From the NCBI GenBank assembly GCA_035620895.1, contig DASPFY010000045.1:1-64000 (forward strand): a stretch of 64,000 nt of DNA, written 5' to 3'. Within the stretch, counting starts at the first letter, position 1. The number at the start of each line of letters is the position of its first letter. Shown in pieces: positions 8,730-17,662 of this stretch. The position numbers were made by a program, and so were the translations under genes. The notes beneath the pieces were generated by a model, which was not told the DNA's origin, ran no database searches, and saw only the letters and a program-made list of their open reading frames with translations. The stretch comes from TA-21 sp035620895. Its GTDB lineage: Archaea > Thermoproteota > Nitrososphaeria > Nitrososphaerales > Nitrososphaeraceae.

Positions 8730-9245
8730 CTACTTTTTCTTCTTTTTAATATTTCTAAGCAATCCTGGACTCATCAACCATCGAAGCTCGCCCCTAGGAA
8801 TATTACCTCTCGTTAGTAACCTTATTCTCATAATCCCTCCTTTCTTCAAGTCTAAATTACATGGACTTGATTTTCCCCTATGAATCATATCATTAGCTAT
8901 TTCACCGAGAAGTGGTTGATGTCCGACCATAAGTACAATGTATTCTTCTTTAAGCTCTGATATTTTTCTATATAAATCTGTCCTTTTCCCCTCAGGAGCT
9001 AACTCATTCCATACTTGAACTTTATTACCTATGTTGAAGACTTTGGATACGATCGTAGCCGTTTCATAAGCTCTCTTGAGTGGACTTGTAAGTATCAGAT
9101 CAAATTTTAAACCAATTATCTTTAAGGCTTTCGCAATTTCAGAAATCTCGAGTTTCCCAGTTGATGTTAATGGACGTTTTCTATCACCAGCCGAAGAAGC
9201 AGATCTTTGTCCAGCTTCACCGTGCCGCAAAATGAATAATTCCAT
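8730..9245 (-). CDS. SixA-like histidine phosphatase
   Basis: 171 residues of the histidine phosphatase (phosphoglycerate-mutase-like) superfamily. The catalytic LRHGEA motif is at residues 6-11, the second conserved element is LTSPLKRAYETA, and the second histidine is in MVGHQPLLGEI. Small members of this size remove phosphate from phosphohistidine proteins or small phosphoesters. A Lys-rich C-terminus ends the protein. It lies between relic A and a CHAD gene; the same set recurs at 22.6-25.1 kb, where the SixA-like gene is a distant relative on the other strand. Confidence 0.85.
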   Translation of the reverse strand: MELFILRHGEAGQRSASSAGDRKRPLTSTGKLEISEIAKALKIIGLKFDLILTSPLKRAYETATIVSKVFNIGNKVQVWNELAPEGKRTDLYRKISELKEEYIVLMVGHQPLLGEIANDMIHRGKSSPCNLDLKKGGIMRIRLLTRGNIPRGELRWLMSPGLLRNIKKKKK

Positions 9246-9471
9246 TGTTTTTAATCAATGTACTCACAAATAAACTGTTTTCTAACAGGTATACCCTAAT
9301 TCGATACAATTGAATATACATTTCAATAATTGATTAACACTCTAATCAGACTGTACTAATAATATATTCGATGCTGATATCAATTTGGCACCGGTTGATT
9401 TCTATTCTCCTTTTTAAACTTCACTATATTCGGTCTTGCGGTATTGACAGTTACTAATATGATCTTGTGTT

Positions 9472-9499
9472 GAATTAGCACCTTTGAATTAGCACCTTT
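9472..9499 (+). repeat. Perfect 14-bp tandem duplication
   Basis: GAATTAGCACCTTT occurs at 9472-9485 and again at 9486-9499 with no spacer. Confidence 0.9.
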
Positions 9500-9649
9500 C
9501 TTATTGAATTCTTCCGTGAGCGATATTCAGTCTTTGGTTTCATTCTCATTTAAGCAGATAAGGCACAAAAAAGGTAACGCTTTCATTCTAGATCTAATAA
9601 TTCTCCAGGAAGATCGTGAGTTGTACTAATACAAGTGGTACATGACTAT

Positions 9650-9782
9650 TTAGAAATAATGAGGCTTAAAAATAATTTGATTTATTACATTTAGGAGAAA
9701 TGAGTAAAAGATGATTTCTTATTAATTTACAACATTCTCACTGTAGTCAATATGTATCTATATTTTTCATTTTGTAAATCAT
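9650..9782 (-). pseudogene. Truncated copy of the 5' end and upstream region of the gene at 11767-11979
   Basis: Matches 11936-12068 almost throughout, including the long identical stretch GATGATTTCTTATTAATTTA. On the minus strand the copy keeps the upstream region and about the first 14 codons of the small secreted-protein gene, but one G is missing right after the ATG, giving ATG-TAA. Homology stops at 9650. It is a dead 5' fragment left by duplication. Confidence 0.65.
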
Positions 9783-10227
9783 TTTATCGTGAAACAGACA
9801 ATATATTCACAGCTTCCAAGTCTAGGCCAAAAGGTGGGTTAATGGTTGTTTCTTGTTCATCACAACTTATAACCCCATCACTTTTCTTTCCAGTCTGCTT
9901 TTATATGATTGAGGTGTTGCATCTAATGGCGAATCCTATTATTTTTGGGTGGTAAAAAGGCGTTATTTAAGGATGTAAAAGGACGGTTTACTTCGAAATT
10001 GATAAAAGCCAATCTGTTAAATTCAGGTAAAGTGGGATTGATTCATAACACATGATCCGAAATCTCAAAGCATGATACTTAATCTAAAGAGTATTTTTCA
10101 TAGATATGTAATACTAATTACGAATTAAAATTACACTAGTTACTAGTTTAAGGTAAAAGTTTTGATCTCAATATTAATCATAACAGAAATAGCAACGAAA
10201 TGTCGAAACTTAGTTGAACCCAATAGA

Positions 10228-11064
10228 CTACGAAGCCAAATTGAAACTTCTTAACTTGAACAAAAACGAATCTGGAGAAATTCCTAGTCGTCTCTTAGAA
10301 TAGTTTAGGAATCGTTCAAATAGTAGTCTCCTATGATCATTTTCCTTATCTATTATTTCTTGAATTTGTTTGGATGATTGCGGCATAGACTTTAGGTAAC
10401 CAATTGTGAAATCAGAATCATGAATGGATCCAAGATTATCTTGAATCTTTTTAAGCGATTCTCTAGTTTGTACTGCAAGTTTATTATTATTTGGTAGTAG
10501 TTCTAACATATATCTCAACTTTTTGCAAGCGATCCTTAAATCATGCATTTTCTCTAGTTCCTGAGGATTAGAAAGTACTGCTGGAAATATCGAATCGATA
10601 GTGGATATCAATCTTGATACTATTTTTAGAAACCTTTTTTGAAGTTCTTTCTCTGTTACACCTAATTCGTCCAAAATTGTAGCAGTGTCTATACTTTTTA
10701 GTGGAACTGCAATGGTCTTTGCTCTTTCCAGTTTCACCAACCTTGTTTTTTTCAAATCCGCAATGATGTTGTCCCCTTGACTACTTGGAGGATATTTCTG
10801 CAACTTTTCAATAATAATATCAAAATCTCTAATTTCGCTATTAATCTTGAATAGTTCCTTACATTGTAGGACGTATTTAGATAAAGAAGATCCATTTCTA
10901 TATTTCTTAGGCAATGTTGAAAAGGTAGCGTCAAGCCGTCTAATAGAAGTTCTAATATCATGAATTTGCTTTGCATTGGGTTTCTTCAGATATTTGTTGA
11001 TCTTATTATTTACACTTTGAAGATTCTCGCTTAATTTTGTTAAGAAGGGTAAGAGATTTAACAC
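10228..11064 (-). CDS. CHAD-domain protein A (polyphosphate-binding helical domain)
   Basis: 278 residues made entirely of a CHAD domain: two helical repeats each beginning with a conserved His motif, IHDIRTSIRRLDATF near residue 34 and MHDLRIACKKLRYMLELLP near residue 173, with many Lys/Arg on the helices. CHAD domains bind inorganic polyphosphate through these conserved basic residues. An in-frame TAG lies three codons upstream of the GTG at 11064, fixing the start. The first 60 residues match CHAD protein B (24295-25131) at 55 positions, so the two are recent paralogs. Likely cytoplasmic and associated with polyphosphate granules; this is inference. Confidence 0.85.
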   Translation of the reverse strand: MLNLLPFLTKLSENLQSVNNKINKYLKKPNAKQIHDIRTSIRRLDATFSTLPKKYRNGSSLSKYVLQCKELFKINSEIRDFDIIIEKLQKYPPSSQGDNIIADLKKTRLVKLERAKTIAVPLKSIDTATILDELGVTEKELQKRFLKIVSRLISTIDSIFPAVLSNPQELEKMHDLRIACKKLRYMLELLPNNNKLAVQTRESLKKIQDNLGSIHDSDFTIGYLKSMPQSSKQIQEIIDKENDHRRLLFERFLNYSKRRLGISPDSFLFKLRSFNLAS

Positions 11065-11395
11065 ATTTGTCTAAAATTGACTTCTTTCTTTTATTAGTTT
11101 ATTTTGTCGTTTATTATAAGTTAACTGCAAACTGTGTAATACTGCAAATGTTATCATTATTCGCATGAACGTACTCTTGCTATTCGCCGATCTATATCAC
11201 TCTGCAGAACTCATTTATATTCATGATTTTCTATATAGTCAAAGTTTTTTCTATATCCTTTGATTATGAATTATTTTACTATCTATTCAATTATGGTAGT
11301 TTAACGGGACTTTTCCGTACGCCCTATATGAGTTCAGTAGTGTCCAGTTACTCTATTAGATTCGTAGTCGAAAGTAGTGCCCAAACCTACTATGC
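11065..11395. other. Intergenic region, no supported gene
   Basis: AT-rich; the ORF 11223-11408 (+) has no plausible composition and overlaps the end of the pseudogene at 11396-11661. Confidence 0.6.
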
Positions 11396-11661
11396 TTATG
11401 ATGCATAGATCTCATCTTTTCCCCATTCCTCATTCAGGTTTTCACCTTTAGCGTTACCAGTGAAATTGAATGTTCCATCTGGGTCGACAACACCACCACC
11501 CCAAGCGTCAATGATCTCTCCATTGGAGACCGGATCATCCCCATTAATTTCCATCTTGCCTCTTTATTTGCGGCGAATTCGAATCCTGAACCGGAGATTT
11601 CTACTTTGTAGTTACCGGGAGACGTCTCTATTGGAGTGATAGGCAGCGTTACTTCTGGCAT
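11396..11661 (-). pseudogene. Frameshifted gene for a small beta-sandwich-like protein
   Basis: From ATG 11661 the frame reads MPEVTLPITPIETSPGNYKV then EISGSGFEFAANKEARWK, and then degenerates. From about base 11551 a second frame continues a sensible protein, INGDDPVSNGEIIDAWGGG onward, to a stop at 11396. Adding one A to the AAATT stretch at about 11550 joins them into about 88 residues. So a single-base deletion, or a sequencing error, breaks the gene. The intact product would be an acidic, Gly-rich beta protein of unknown role. Confidence 0.65.
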
Positions 11662-11766
11662 GAGGTTTATCTGCTATCGCTATCGCCCTATTTATTGTAT
11701 CACTGTTTTGAATAACTGTTATACTAGCTATGAATGCATTTCATGTTAATCAAATCATATATCAGA

Positions 11767-11979
11767 TTAGTCTTCATCATAACAAGGACTTTCTACCGTG
11801 CTGTCATCTTTTTTAGCAATCTCACAATTTCCATTCTTGTCAAAACAATAGTGACCATCACCAACCTGATCATAACAAAAATGAATGTCTGCATTTACTG
11901 AATCATGACTCATACTGAATACGCCTACGAATGATGCAGAAATAATGACACTAAATAAAATAATTTGATTTATTACCAT
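11767..11979 (-). CDS. Small secreted cysteine-containing protein
   Basis: 70 residues. An N-terminal hydrophobic stretch (INQIILFSVIISASFVGVFS) acts as signal peptide or anchor. The mature part of about 45 residues is acidic and has four cysteines in CYDQVGDGHYCFDKNGNC and SPCYDED, probably two disulfides outside the cell. Its 5' region is duplicated as a dead fragment at 9650-9782. Function unknown. Confidence 0.55.
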   Translation of the reverse strand: MVINQIILFSVIISASFVGVFSMSHDSVNADIHFCYDQVGDGHYCFDKNGNCEIAKKDDSTVESPCYDED

Positions 11980-12068
11980 TTATGGAAAAGAGTAAAGATG
12001 ATTTCTTATTAATTTACAATATTCTCAATATAGTGTCAACATGGATCTATATATTTCGTTTTGTAAAT
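11936..12068. repeat. Second copy of a roughly 130-bp duplication (partner 9650-9782)
   Basis: Direct-repeat partner of 9650-9782 and about 2.3 kb away, with small indels. It spans the first codons of the small secreted-protein gene and its upstream region, so it probably includes its promoter. Confidence 0.65.
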
Positions 12069-12121
12069 TGTTTTGTTGTCCAACAGGCGATAGGTACTGA
12101 AGGACAATGATAAGCCCTTAT

Positions 12122-12514
12122 TCACTTAGCGTTAGGATCCGTTTCCCAAATCCCAAAGCTATTATTCTCTGTATCAAGGCACACAGCAAAATAACCCATT
12201 CCTGGCACAGGTTTTTTTGGGACCATAACTTTACCTCCTAACTGTTCTACTTTAGCAGAATATTCTTGAACTGATTTTACATCAATATAGTTTGTCATTC
12301 CTTGTTGTTGAGAATCCTGTCTTTTCATCATGCCGCCGCCAATGGACTTATTCCCCTTGTCATCTGTGGTAGATATTACTAAATACTCATGTCCTTCTGG
12401 TAAAGCTTCCAGACCAGACCATTTCTCAAAATTCCATCCGAATAACTCATTATAGAATTTCTTTGATCTTTCGATGTCATCAGAAGTAATTTCAAAGTGA
12501 ACTATAGTTGGCAT
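12122..12514 (-). CDS. VOC (glyoxalase/bleomycin-resistance fold) family protein
   Basis: About 130 residues from ATG 12514 (MPTIVHFEITSDDIERSKKF). The first metal ligand His is in VHFEI, the family motif FYNELFGWNFEKW follows, and the C-terminal half has the second beta-alpha-beta-beta-beta module ending VCLDTENNSFGIWE, where the last Glu is the usual metal ligand. These proteins bind a divalent metal and act on varied small molecules. The frame extends upstream to 12637, but those 41 residues show no family similarity, so the shorter start is chosen. Confidence 0.85.
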   Translation of the reverse strand: MPTIVHFEITSDDIERSKKFYNELFGWNFEKWSGLEALPEGHEYLVISTTDDKGNKSIGGGMMKRQDSQQQGMTNYIDVKSVQEYSAKVEQLGGKVMVPKKPVPGMGYFAVCLDTENNSFGIWETDPNAK

Positions 12515-12807
12515 ATTAATTAAATTCAGATATGACTTAATTAAATTTTGATATTCTCTTGCTTGTGACAAGTTGAGACTAACGAGCCTCCAATTGTAAA
12601 GGCGCTTCATAAGCTCTGGCATATCTGTTAATGGCAACTGTTACTGTATCATTTACCATCTTTTTCTTTCAGTCTCCCATGTCCTAATTAGACCTTCAAG
12701 ACTCCACCTACAAGTACCAATATCGGAACGGGACCGGAGGTTTGTGAGTCATTTTTGACCCTAAAAAACGGTTCAAGAATTATTGATATTACTAAAAACC
12801 ACGGACA

Positions 12808-13821
12808 TTAGATAAATGTCTTCATAATAATCGATACCAATGCTGCAACGGCGGCACTTGCTGGTATAGTGATAATCCAAGCATAAACTATTCTCTTGCC
12901 TACACCCCACCTAACAGCCGACAGCCTTTTCGTAGCGCCTACACCCATTATAGCACCCGCTATTGCGTGAGTGGTACTAACCGGAATGCCTAGCCAAGCC
13001 ATCGACGTCAATATGACACCCCCTCCTGTTTCGGCACAAAATCCCTGATAAGGACGCAGATTCGTCAACTTGAAGGCCATCGTCTTAACTATCCTCCATC
13101 CTCCAAAGAATGTACCGAGTGCAATAGCGGATGCAGCAGCCAATATGACTTCATAAGGTACTACGAATGAGTCAGAGTCAAGCATTCCGCCTGCAATTAA
13201 TAAGGCTGTGATAACTCCCATTGTTTTTTGACCATCGTTAGCACCATGAGTAAGGGAGAAGAAAATTGAAGAAAAAACTTGAAGTCGACCGAAAATCCTG
13301 TTAACATGTGATGCTGTCTGGTTTCTGAAAAAATACATAACTGCAATCGCTACTCCAAACGCACAGCCAAAACCCAGACCAGGTGACACCGGTATAAACA
13401 GAAGAGTTTTTTCAATTCCTGAAAAAACTAGGGCTGATGTTCCTCCTGTTAGTAATGCTGAACCAATGAGCCCTCCAATTAATGCATGACTACTGGAAGA
13501 GGGAAGGCCGAAGTACCAAGTAATGAGATCCCATACTATAGCCCCTATTAAACCTGCAAATATTACTTCTACTGTAGAAAATGAGGGTTGTATTATTCCT
13601 TTTCCAACCGTTGCGGCTACAGCAGTACCGAAAATGAAAGGTCCAGTAAAATTGGCAACGGCCGCAATACCTACGGCATATAATGGCCTAAGTACTCTAG
13701 TACCCACGATGGTGGCAATGGAGTTGGCTGAATCATGAAAACCGTTGACAAAATCAAAAAAGAGGGCAGCTGAAATCGCTACGTAAACAGAGACTTCAAT
13801 GGGAAGCAAATGAATCCTCAA
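12808..13821 (-). CDS. pitA: Low-affinity inorganic phosphate transporter, PiT family
   Basis: 337 residues, about ten membrane helices. The PiT signature is NGFHDSANSIATIVGTRVL near residue 26, repeated in the second half as LTHGANDGQKTMG, reflecting the family's internal duplication. PiT proteins import phosphate, often as metal-phosphate, driven by H+ or Na+. The start overlaps the end of the upstream DUF47 gene by 4 bases (ATGA), so the two are translationally coupled and the partner probably regulates the transporter. It supplies phosphate in a region rich in polyphosphate-related genes. Confidence 0.92.
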   Translation of the reverse strand: MRIHLLPIEVSVYVAISAALFFDFVNGFHDSANSIATIVGTRVLRPLYAVGIAAVANFTGPFIFGTAVAATVGKGIIQPSFSTVEVIFAGLIGAIVWDLITWYFGLPSSSSHALIGGLIGSALLTGGTSALVFSGIEKTLLFIPVSPGLGFGCAFGVAIAVMYFFRNQTASHVNRIFGRLQVFSSIFFSLTHGANDGQKTMGVITALLIAGGMLDSDSFVVPYEVILAAASAIALGTFFGGWRIVKTMAFKLTNLRPYQGFCAETGGGVILTSMAWLGIPVSTTHAIAGAIMGVGATKRLSAVRWGVGKRIVYAWIITIPASAAVAALVSIIMKTFI

Positions 13822-14450
13822 CGATATTTTAAAGCAATATCTTCAATTACGTCAGCAACATCTCTGGACCTATCGAGCGCATTCTCGAGCGTTTCATAAA
13901 CTTCCTTTAATTTTATGATGTCAATTGCATCATATGTTTCAAATAATTCAGCAATCGCAAATCGATAAACGCTATCTCCATCATGTTCACACTTGCTGAT
14001 GGCTTTAGAATGTTCTAATAATTTCTCACGCCTTCCCTTATGTAATTCAGTAACTGCGCCGTAGATTTCTTGGGATGCTGTTTCCAGTAGCATAACGAAT
14101 TCCTGCATATGACGAGGCGGCTTCTGGATTTTGAAAAGAACCAGTTTATCAGAGGTACCATAGGTAGAATCAAGTACTTGGTCGATGGCGCTGGTCAATT
14201 CGGAAATGTCTTCTTTGTCAAGGGGTGTGACGAATGTCTTGTCTATTATAGTAAATAACTTATGGGTAAACTGGTCACCTTCATGTTCCAAGTTTTTTAA
14301 TATATTGTTTTTTTCTTTTAGTGTACCGTAATCGCTTATCGACTCAGCTAGAACTGATGTTGCCTTTACTAGATTACTTGCTTGATTCTGCAATACAGTC
14401 ATGATTTCAACATCATTTGCACGGACCCAGGAGAGCCAGCCGCTAGTCAT
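13818..14450 (-). CDS. DUF47/PhoU-like Pit accessory protein
   Basis: 210 residues, all helical, with the paired PhoU-like signatures KNLEHEGDQFTHKLFTIIDK and KCEHDGDSVYRFAIAELFE whose acidic residues bind metal clusters in the family. DUF47 proteins are almost always co-transcribed with pit genes and modulate phosphate uptake. It is the first gene of the two-gene operon, overlapping pitA by 4 bases. Cytoplasmic, membrane-associated through the transporter (inference). Confidence 0.9.
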   Translation of the reverse strand: MTSGWLSWVRANDVEIMTVLQNQASNLVKATSVLAESISDYGTLKEKNNILKNLEHEGDQFTHKLFTIIDKTFVTPLDKEDISELTSAIDQVLDSTYGTSDKLVLFKIQKPPRHMQEFVMLLETASQEIYGAVTELHKGRREKLLEHSKAISKCEHDGDSVYRFAIAELFETYDAIDIIKLKEVYETLENALDRSRDVADVIEDIALKYR

Positions 14451-14811
14451 TAGACTTCGTTGTAACTTTGATTATAGATACTTTTCCAATCTCTCGGTTC
14501 ATCGACTATTGAATAATTAGAACCAAACTTGCATAGATGTATCTATTTTATTAAATTTGAAACACATGACTTCTAGTTTGAATTTAATTAAAAATAGCCC
14601 TTCGAAGTTGGAGTAGAAATAGGAAAAAACTCGAGATAATCTGACTTTTGTGTAGTCATCAGAAACACCGATTAAACTTGTAGCCATACTATTAGTGGAA
14701 TGTTTAGGCAACAGGGAACTCATTAATTACTTGGAATTTTGTAAATATTATTCTGAGTTTTAAATTAAATAACCATTCCGCGTACTATGTCATGAAATCA
14801 AGGAAAAAAGT
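14451..14811. other. Intergenic region, no supported gene
   Basis: Upstream of the pit operon. The ORF 14517-14723 (-) is weak (Phe/Ser-rich, no motif) and not called. It probably contains the promoter of the DUF47-pit operon. Confidence 0.5.
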
Positions 14812-15171
14812 TTAGATTGACTTAGATCCTTCAAAATATTTCCAATACTCAATTTTCTGGCCACAGCTATCGCATACATATATTTCACATAGTGTTGGTT
14901 TACTAGAGTTAGGTGTAACTTGAACCGTATCTTCCAGAGAAAATGAGTCTGAGGAACATTTTCTGCACCAGTGACTAGAGGGTAATCCTGATGATTTTGT
15001 ACTTCTTTGTTCGCGCAGATTGATAGAATTTGACATAATCATTGCACTAGAGTCAAGATCGATAAGGCCAGAAACAAATACAGTGTTTAAAGTTACTATT
15101 ATGGGAAGTAGGAGAACAATATTTTGCTCATGAGTCCTAATTATCATTGTATGATATAGAACAAATATCAT
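14812..15171 (-). CDS. Membrane protein with C-terminal zinc-ribbon
   Basis: 119 residues. A hydrophobic segment (NIVLLLPIIVTLNTVFVSGL) near the N-terminus is followed by a polar linker and a zinc-ribbon made by WCRKC and CDSC, the cysteine pairs 34 residues apart. The zinc domain would be tethered at the membrane. The start could be the ATG at the third coded Met (MIIRTHEQ). No family recognised. Confidence 0.55.
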   Translation of the reverse strand: MIFVLYHTMIIRTHEQNIVLLLPIIVTLNTVFVSGLIDLDSSAMIMSNSINLREQRSTKSSGLPSSHWCRKCSSDSFSLEDTVQVTPNSSKPTLCEIYVCDSCGQKIEYWKYFEGSKSI

Positions 15172-15405
15172 TAATAAGAATATCCATGGGAAATTATCTG
15201 ATATGGTGCTTAAAAACAGAAAATTGTATTAAATTAGAACATCGATTCAATCCTGCATCATATTAGTTACCAAATTACTATATTAGAGAAATTTCAAAAT
15301 ACCATTTTACGGTAGTTAAAACGTATTCTGAAAGATATCCAGTGAACACTTTTTGTTCAATTTTTGACTATAATTAGTGAAAATACCTAAGTAGTTGGAT
15401 GATGT

Positions 15406-15705
15406 ATGTTATATTGGTGCATCTTGTTAGTAAAGGTGGACAAGATAATAGAAGGAAATAAAATCAAAGTTGTTGAACTTGATATTGATAATTACGGTTC
15501 TGTTATACCCCTTAGAGAGTTAGAATTAAAGCTACCCGAAGACGATTCTGTCATCAAAGTCCTATCATCAACTGAATATGCAGCGATATTTACTGAAGGC
15601 GATAATGACGAGGGTGATGATACTATTATTTTGGCCAATAGTGTTTCACTTGATGAATTGAATGAGGAAAAAAAGAGGGCAATAGATACTATGAACAAGA
15701 AATAA
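15406..15705 (+). CDS. Small acidic protein, unknown function
   Basis: Up to 99 residues. The body from VKVDKIIEGNKIKVVELD to KKRAIDTMNKK is strongly acidic with beta-strand-like spacing. The first nine residues (MLYWCILLV) may be untranslated, with GTG at about 15436 a better start. No motif; function unknown. Confidence 0.55.
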   Translation: MLYWCILLVKVDKIIEGNKIKVVELDIDNYGSVIPLRELELKLPEDDSVIKVLSSTEYAAIFTEGDNDEGDDTIILANSVSLDELNEEKKRAIDTMNKK

Positions 15706-15833
15706 GGTGCATCAGCATCAGCTGTTAAATACAATTATGATATTTAGTATGACAAATTGATATAGATTGGATCTCATCAATAATTTCCTGGAATAAGAAA
15801 TCCTTTTGTTGTGCAGCTGTTAAATATAGGTAC

Positions 15834-16523
15834 ATGAAGAATCAGGACTTTCTCAAGAGGGAAGAGCTAGAAAATTTCCTTACTCAAAGTGGAATAAGGA
15901 TTGATGATTATGTTATTACGGCTATGGATGTATCGACCGAGGTTCATGAGGGCATAAAACGGGAGGACAATCAATCACCATTTCTTGAAACACATATCTG
16001 GCCCGTTACAAGGGATGTAGTTAAACACTATCTTACGGTTAATCGTAATATAACTGGCGTAGAAATAGTTTCGTCAATATTACACGATGTAATGGAGGAC
16101 AATGACAGAATACTTGATTTGTATAAAACAAAAGAATATGGTTTTGATGCATATCTAAAGTATAGATTTGGCATTAGAGTCTACGAGATTTGTATGGATC
16201 TAAAGATAAAACCTCTTGAAAATTACCCTGGGGACAATGATCAGCAAAGGCAATTGGCAAGATTTCATGATTACTGCAAAGGATTAAGCTCTGCTGAATA
16301 TGATATGAAGGTTATAAAATTGGTAGATAGGGAAAATAATATGAAATTCATCAGTAATATATCAAAGTCAGATGGAAATATAGTGAATAACAAAATTAAG
16401 AGATATTTGCGTGAGGCTGAAGATTTCTACCTCTCTTTTGCATTGTTGGAACCAGCAATGAAGGATTTATATCTTAAACTTAGGGAATCATATGAAAATT
16501 TAAAGTCATTGAATATCACTTAA
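15834..16523 (+). CDS. RSH-type HD hydrolase, (p)ppGpp hydrolase-like (no synthetase domain)
   Basis: 229 residues. The arrangement of metal and catalytic residues matches the hydrolase half of RelA/SpoT and the Mesh1/small alarmone hydrolases: His54 (LETHIWPV), His84-Asp85 (SILHDVMEDN), Glu88-Asp89, and Asp165 with Asn169 in IKLVDRENNMKF, which mirrors the family's KLADRLHNMR. No synthetase or regulatory domains are present. Such enzymes remove pyrophosphate from (p)ppGpp, and Mesh1 also acts on NADPH. In an archaeon without obvious ppGpp synthesis the substrate is open. Lone gene with a short leader. Confidence 0.75.
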   Translation: MKNQDFLKREELENFLTQSGIRIDDYVITAMDVSTEVHEGIKREDNQSPFLETHIWPVTRDVVKHYLTVNRNITGVEIVSSILHDVMEDNDRILDLYKTKEYGFDAYLKYRFGIRVYEICMDLKIKPLENYPGDNDQQRQLARFHDYCKGLSSAEYDMKVIKLVDRENNMKFISNISKSDGNIVNNKIKRYLREAEDFYLSFALLEPAMKDLYLKLRESYENLKSLNIT

Positions 16524-16675
16524 TTGTCTAAATGTTCTCATCATAAGGATTATAGGAAACTCAAAAGATCAAAATAAAAAAAGAAAGGTACGGTCATTCG
16601 CTCGTTTCTTATCCTTGAGCTGAAGCTGTGTTTGAGCAGTGTTTTCAAAAATATGATATTGAAAAAAAATTTGAA

Positions 16676-17557
16676 TTATTGTGTTTGGTTTTGTGCCTCG
16701 GGGAAAGGTAGTTCAAAGAAGGGGACACCACTGGATCCAAGCGCATAGGGCATTTGCCCATTCCATTTTGTAATGGCCTGCCATTGGAGGTACTCTGGGC
16801 TTTGTCTAAGCTGTTCTGTGATAGTGTTTATTGCTGCTGCTTCTCCATTGGCTCTTTCAATATTTGCTCTTGCCGCTCCCTCGGCTTGAGCAGCAGTTTG
16901 ATTTGCAACCACTTCTACTGCCCTTAGGTTATTTTGTTCAGTAAGGAATTTTTGAAATGCTACTACTTTTTGTTCAATCTGTGTAGCAAAAGCCTCGGAG
17001 AATTGAAAATCAGTGATGAAGGTATTTTGTGCTTGAATACCATTTGTAGCTAGTGTACTTCTAATGGCATCAGCAATAACACTTTTTGCTGTCTCTCTTT
17101 TTGTGATTAATTCTTCTGCATTAAATTTGGCTACGCTAGCTTTTACCGCTTCTTGTATAGTAGGAGATATTACACGGTCTGCATAGTTAACCCCTAATAC
17201 TTGATAGATGTCATTTACTTCTTGTGGATCAATTCTATAGTTTAATGCAATAACGGTCTGTACTTCTTGCAAGTCGTTTGAAGCCGCAGTTGCTTCTGCC
17301 TGGAATTTTTGAGTTCTTACCTCCATTTGAATAACTTGTTCTAGAAAAGGTATGATGAAATGTACTCCCTCTCCTAATACCCTATCTTCGACTGCCCCAA
17401 GATAAAGAACAACTCCACGATGACCTGCTTCAACAATTGCTATTGATTCAGCCATCACTATTATAATTATGATTACTGTAATAACTGCTGCAGCGATTTT
17501 AATTTTATTACCACTTGGAAAACGTGGGGAAAAACGTGGTGCTTTGTAGTATGACAT
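16676..17557 (-). CDS. SPFH/prohibitin (HflC-like) membrane protein
   Basis: 293 residues: an N-terminal membrane anchor (about 20-42, AAAVITVIIIIIVMAESIAI) directly followed by the SPFH domain (VEAGHRGVVLYLGAVEDRVL and EGVHFIIPFLEQVIQMEVRT), then a long Ala/Glu-rich helix of the flotillin type. Prohibitin-like proteins form large rings in the membrane that scaffold proteases or lipid domains. The SIMPL-domain gene lies upstream on the same strand, 105 bases away. Confidence 0.9.
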   Translation of the reverse strand: MSYYKAPRFSPRFPSGNKIKIAAAVITVIIIIIVMAESIAIVEAGHRGVVLYLGAVEDRVLGEGVHFIIPFLEQVIQMEVRTQKFQAEATAASNDLQEVQTVIALNYRIDPQEVNDIYQVLGVNYADRVISPTIQEAVKASVAKFNAEELITKRETAKSVIADAIRSTLATNGIQAQNTFITDFQFSEAFATQIEQKVVAFQKFLTEQNNLRAVEVVANQTAAQAEGAARANIERANGEAAAINTITEQLRQSPEYLQWQAITKWNGQMPYALGSSGVPFFELPFPEAQNQTQ

Positions 17558-17662
17558 GCTTGATTAAGTTAAGGTTGTAAAGTATTGTATATATGTTTAG
17601 GTTTAATTCTGATCTTCCTTTCTTGTTTTAGTCAAACTTAACTCTCAGAAAATATCATAAAT

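Larger units (their letters stand above)
9246..10227. other. Long intergenic region (about 1 kb) with decayed sequence
   Basis: No convincing gene. It holds a perfect 14-bp tandem repeat (9472-9499) and a roughly 130-bp copy of the 5' region of the small secreted-protein gene at 11767-11979. The ORF 9752-9955 (+) lies partly in that copy and lacks protein-like composition. Confidence 0.65.

Noticed and set aside
9752..9955. Plus-strand ORF (67 aa)
   Set aside because: Begins inside the duplicated 5' fragment and has no protein-like pattern or homologous counterpart.
11223..11408. Plus-strand ORF (61 aa)
   Set aside because: Tyr/Ser/Phe-rich, overlaps the frameshifted gene, no start context.
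14517..14723. Minus-strand ORF (68 aa)
   Set aside because: Weak composition, no motif, in the promoter region of the DUF47-pit operon.
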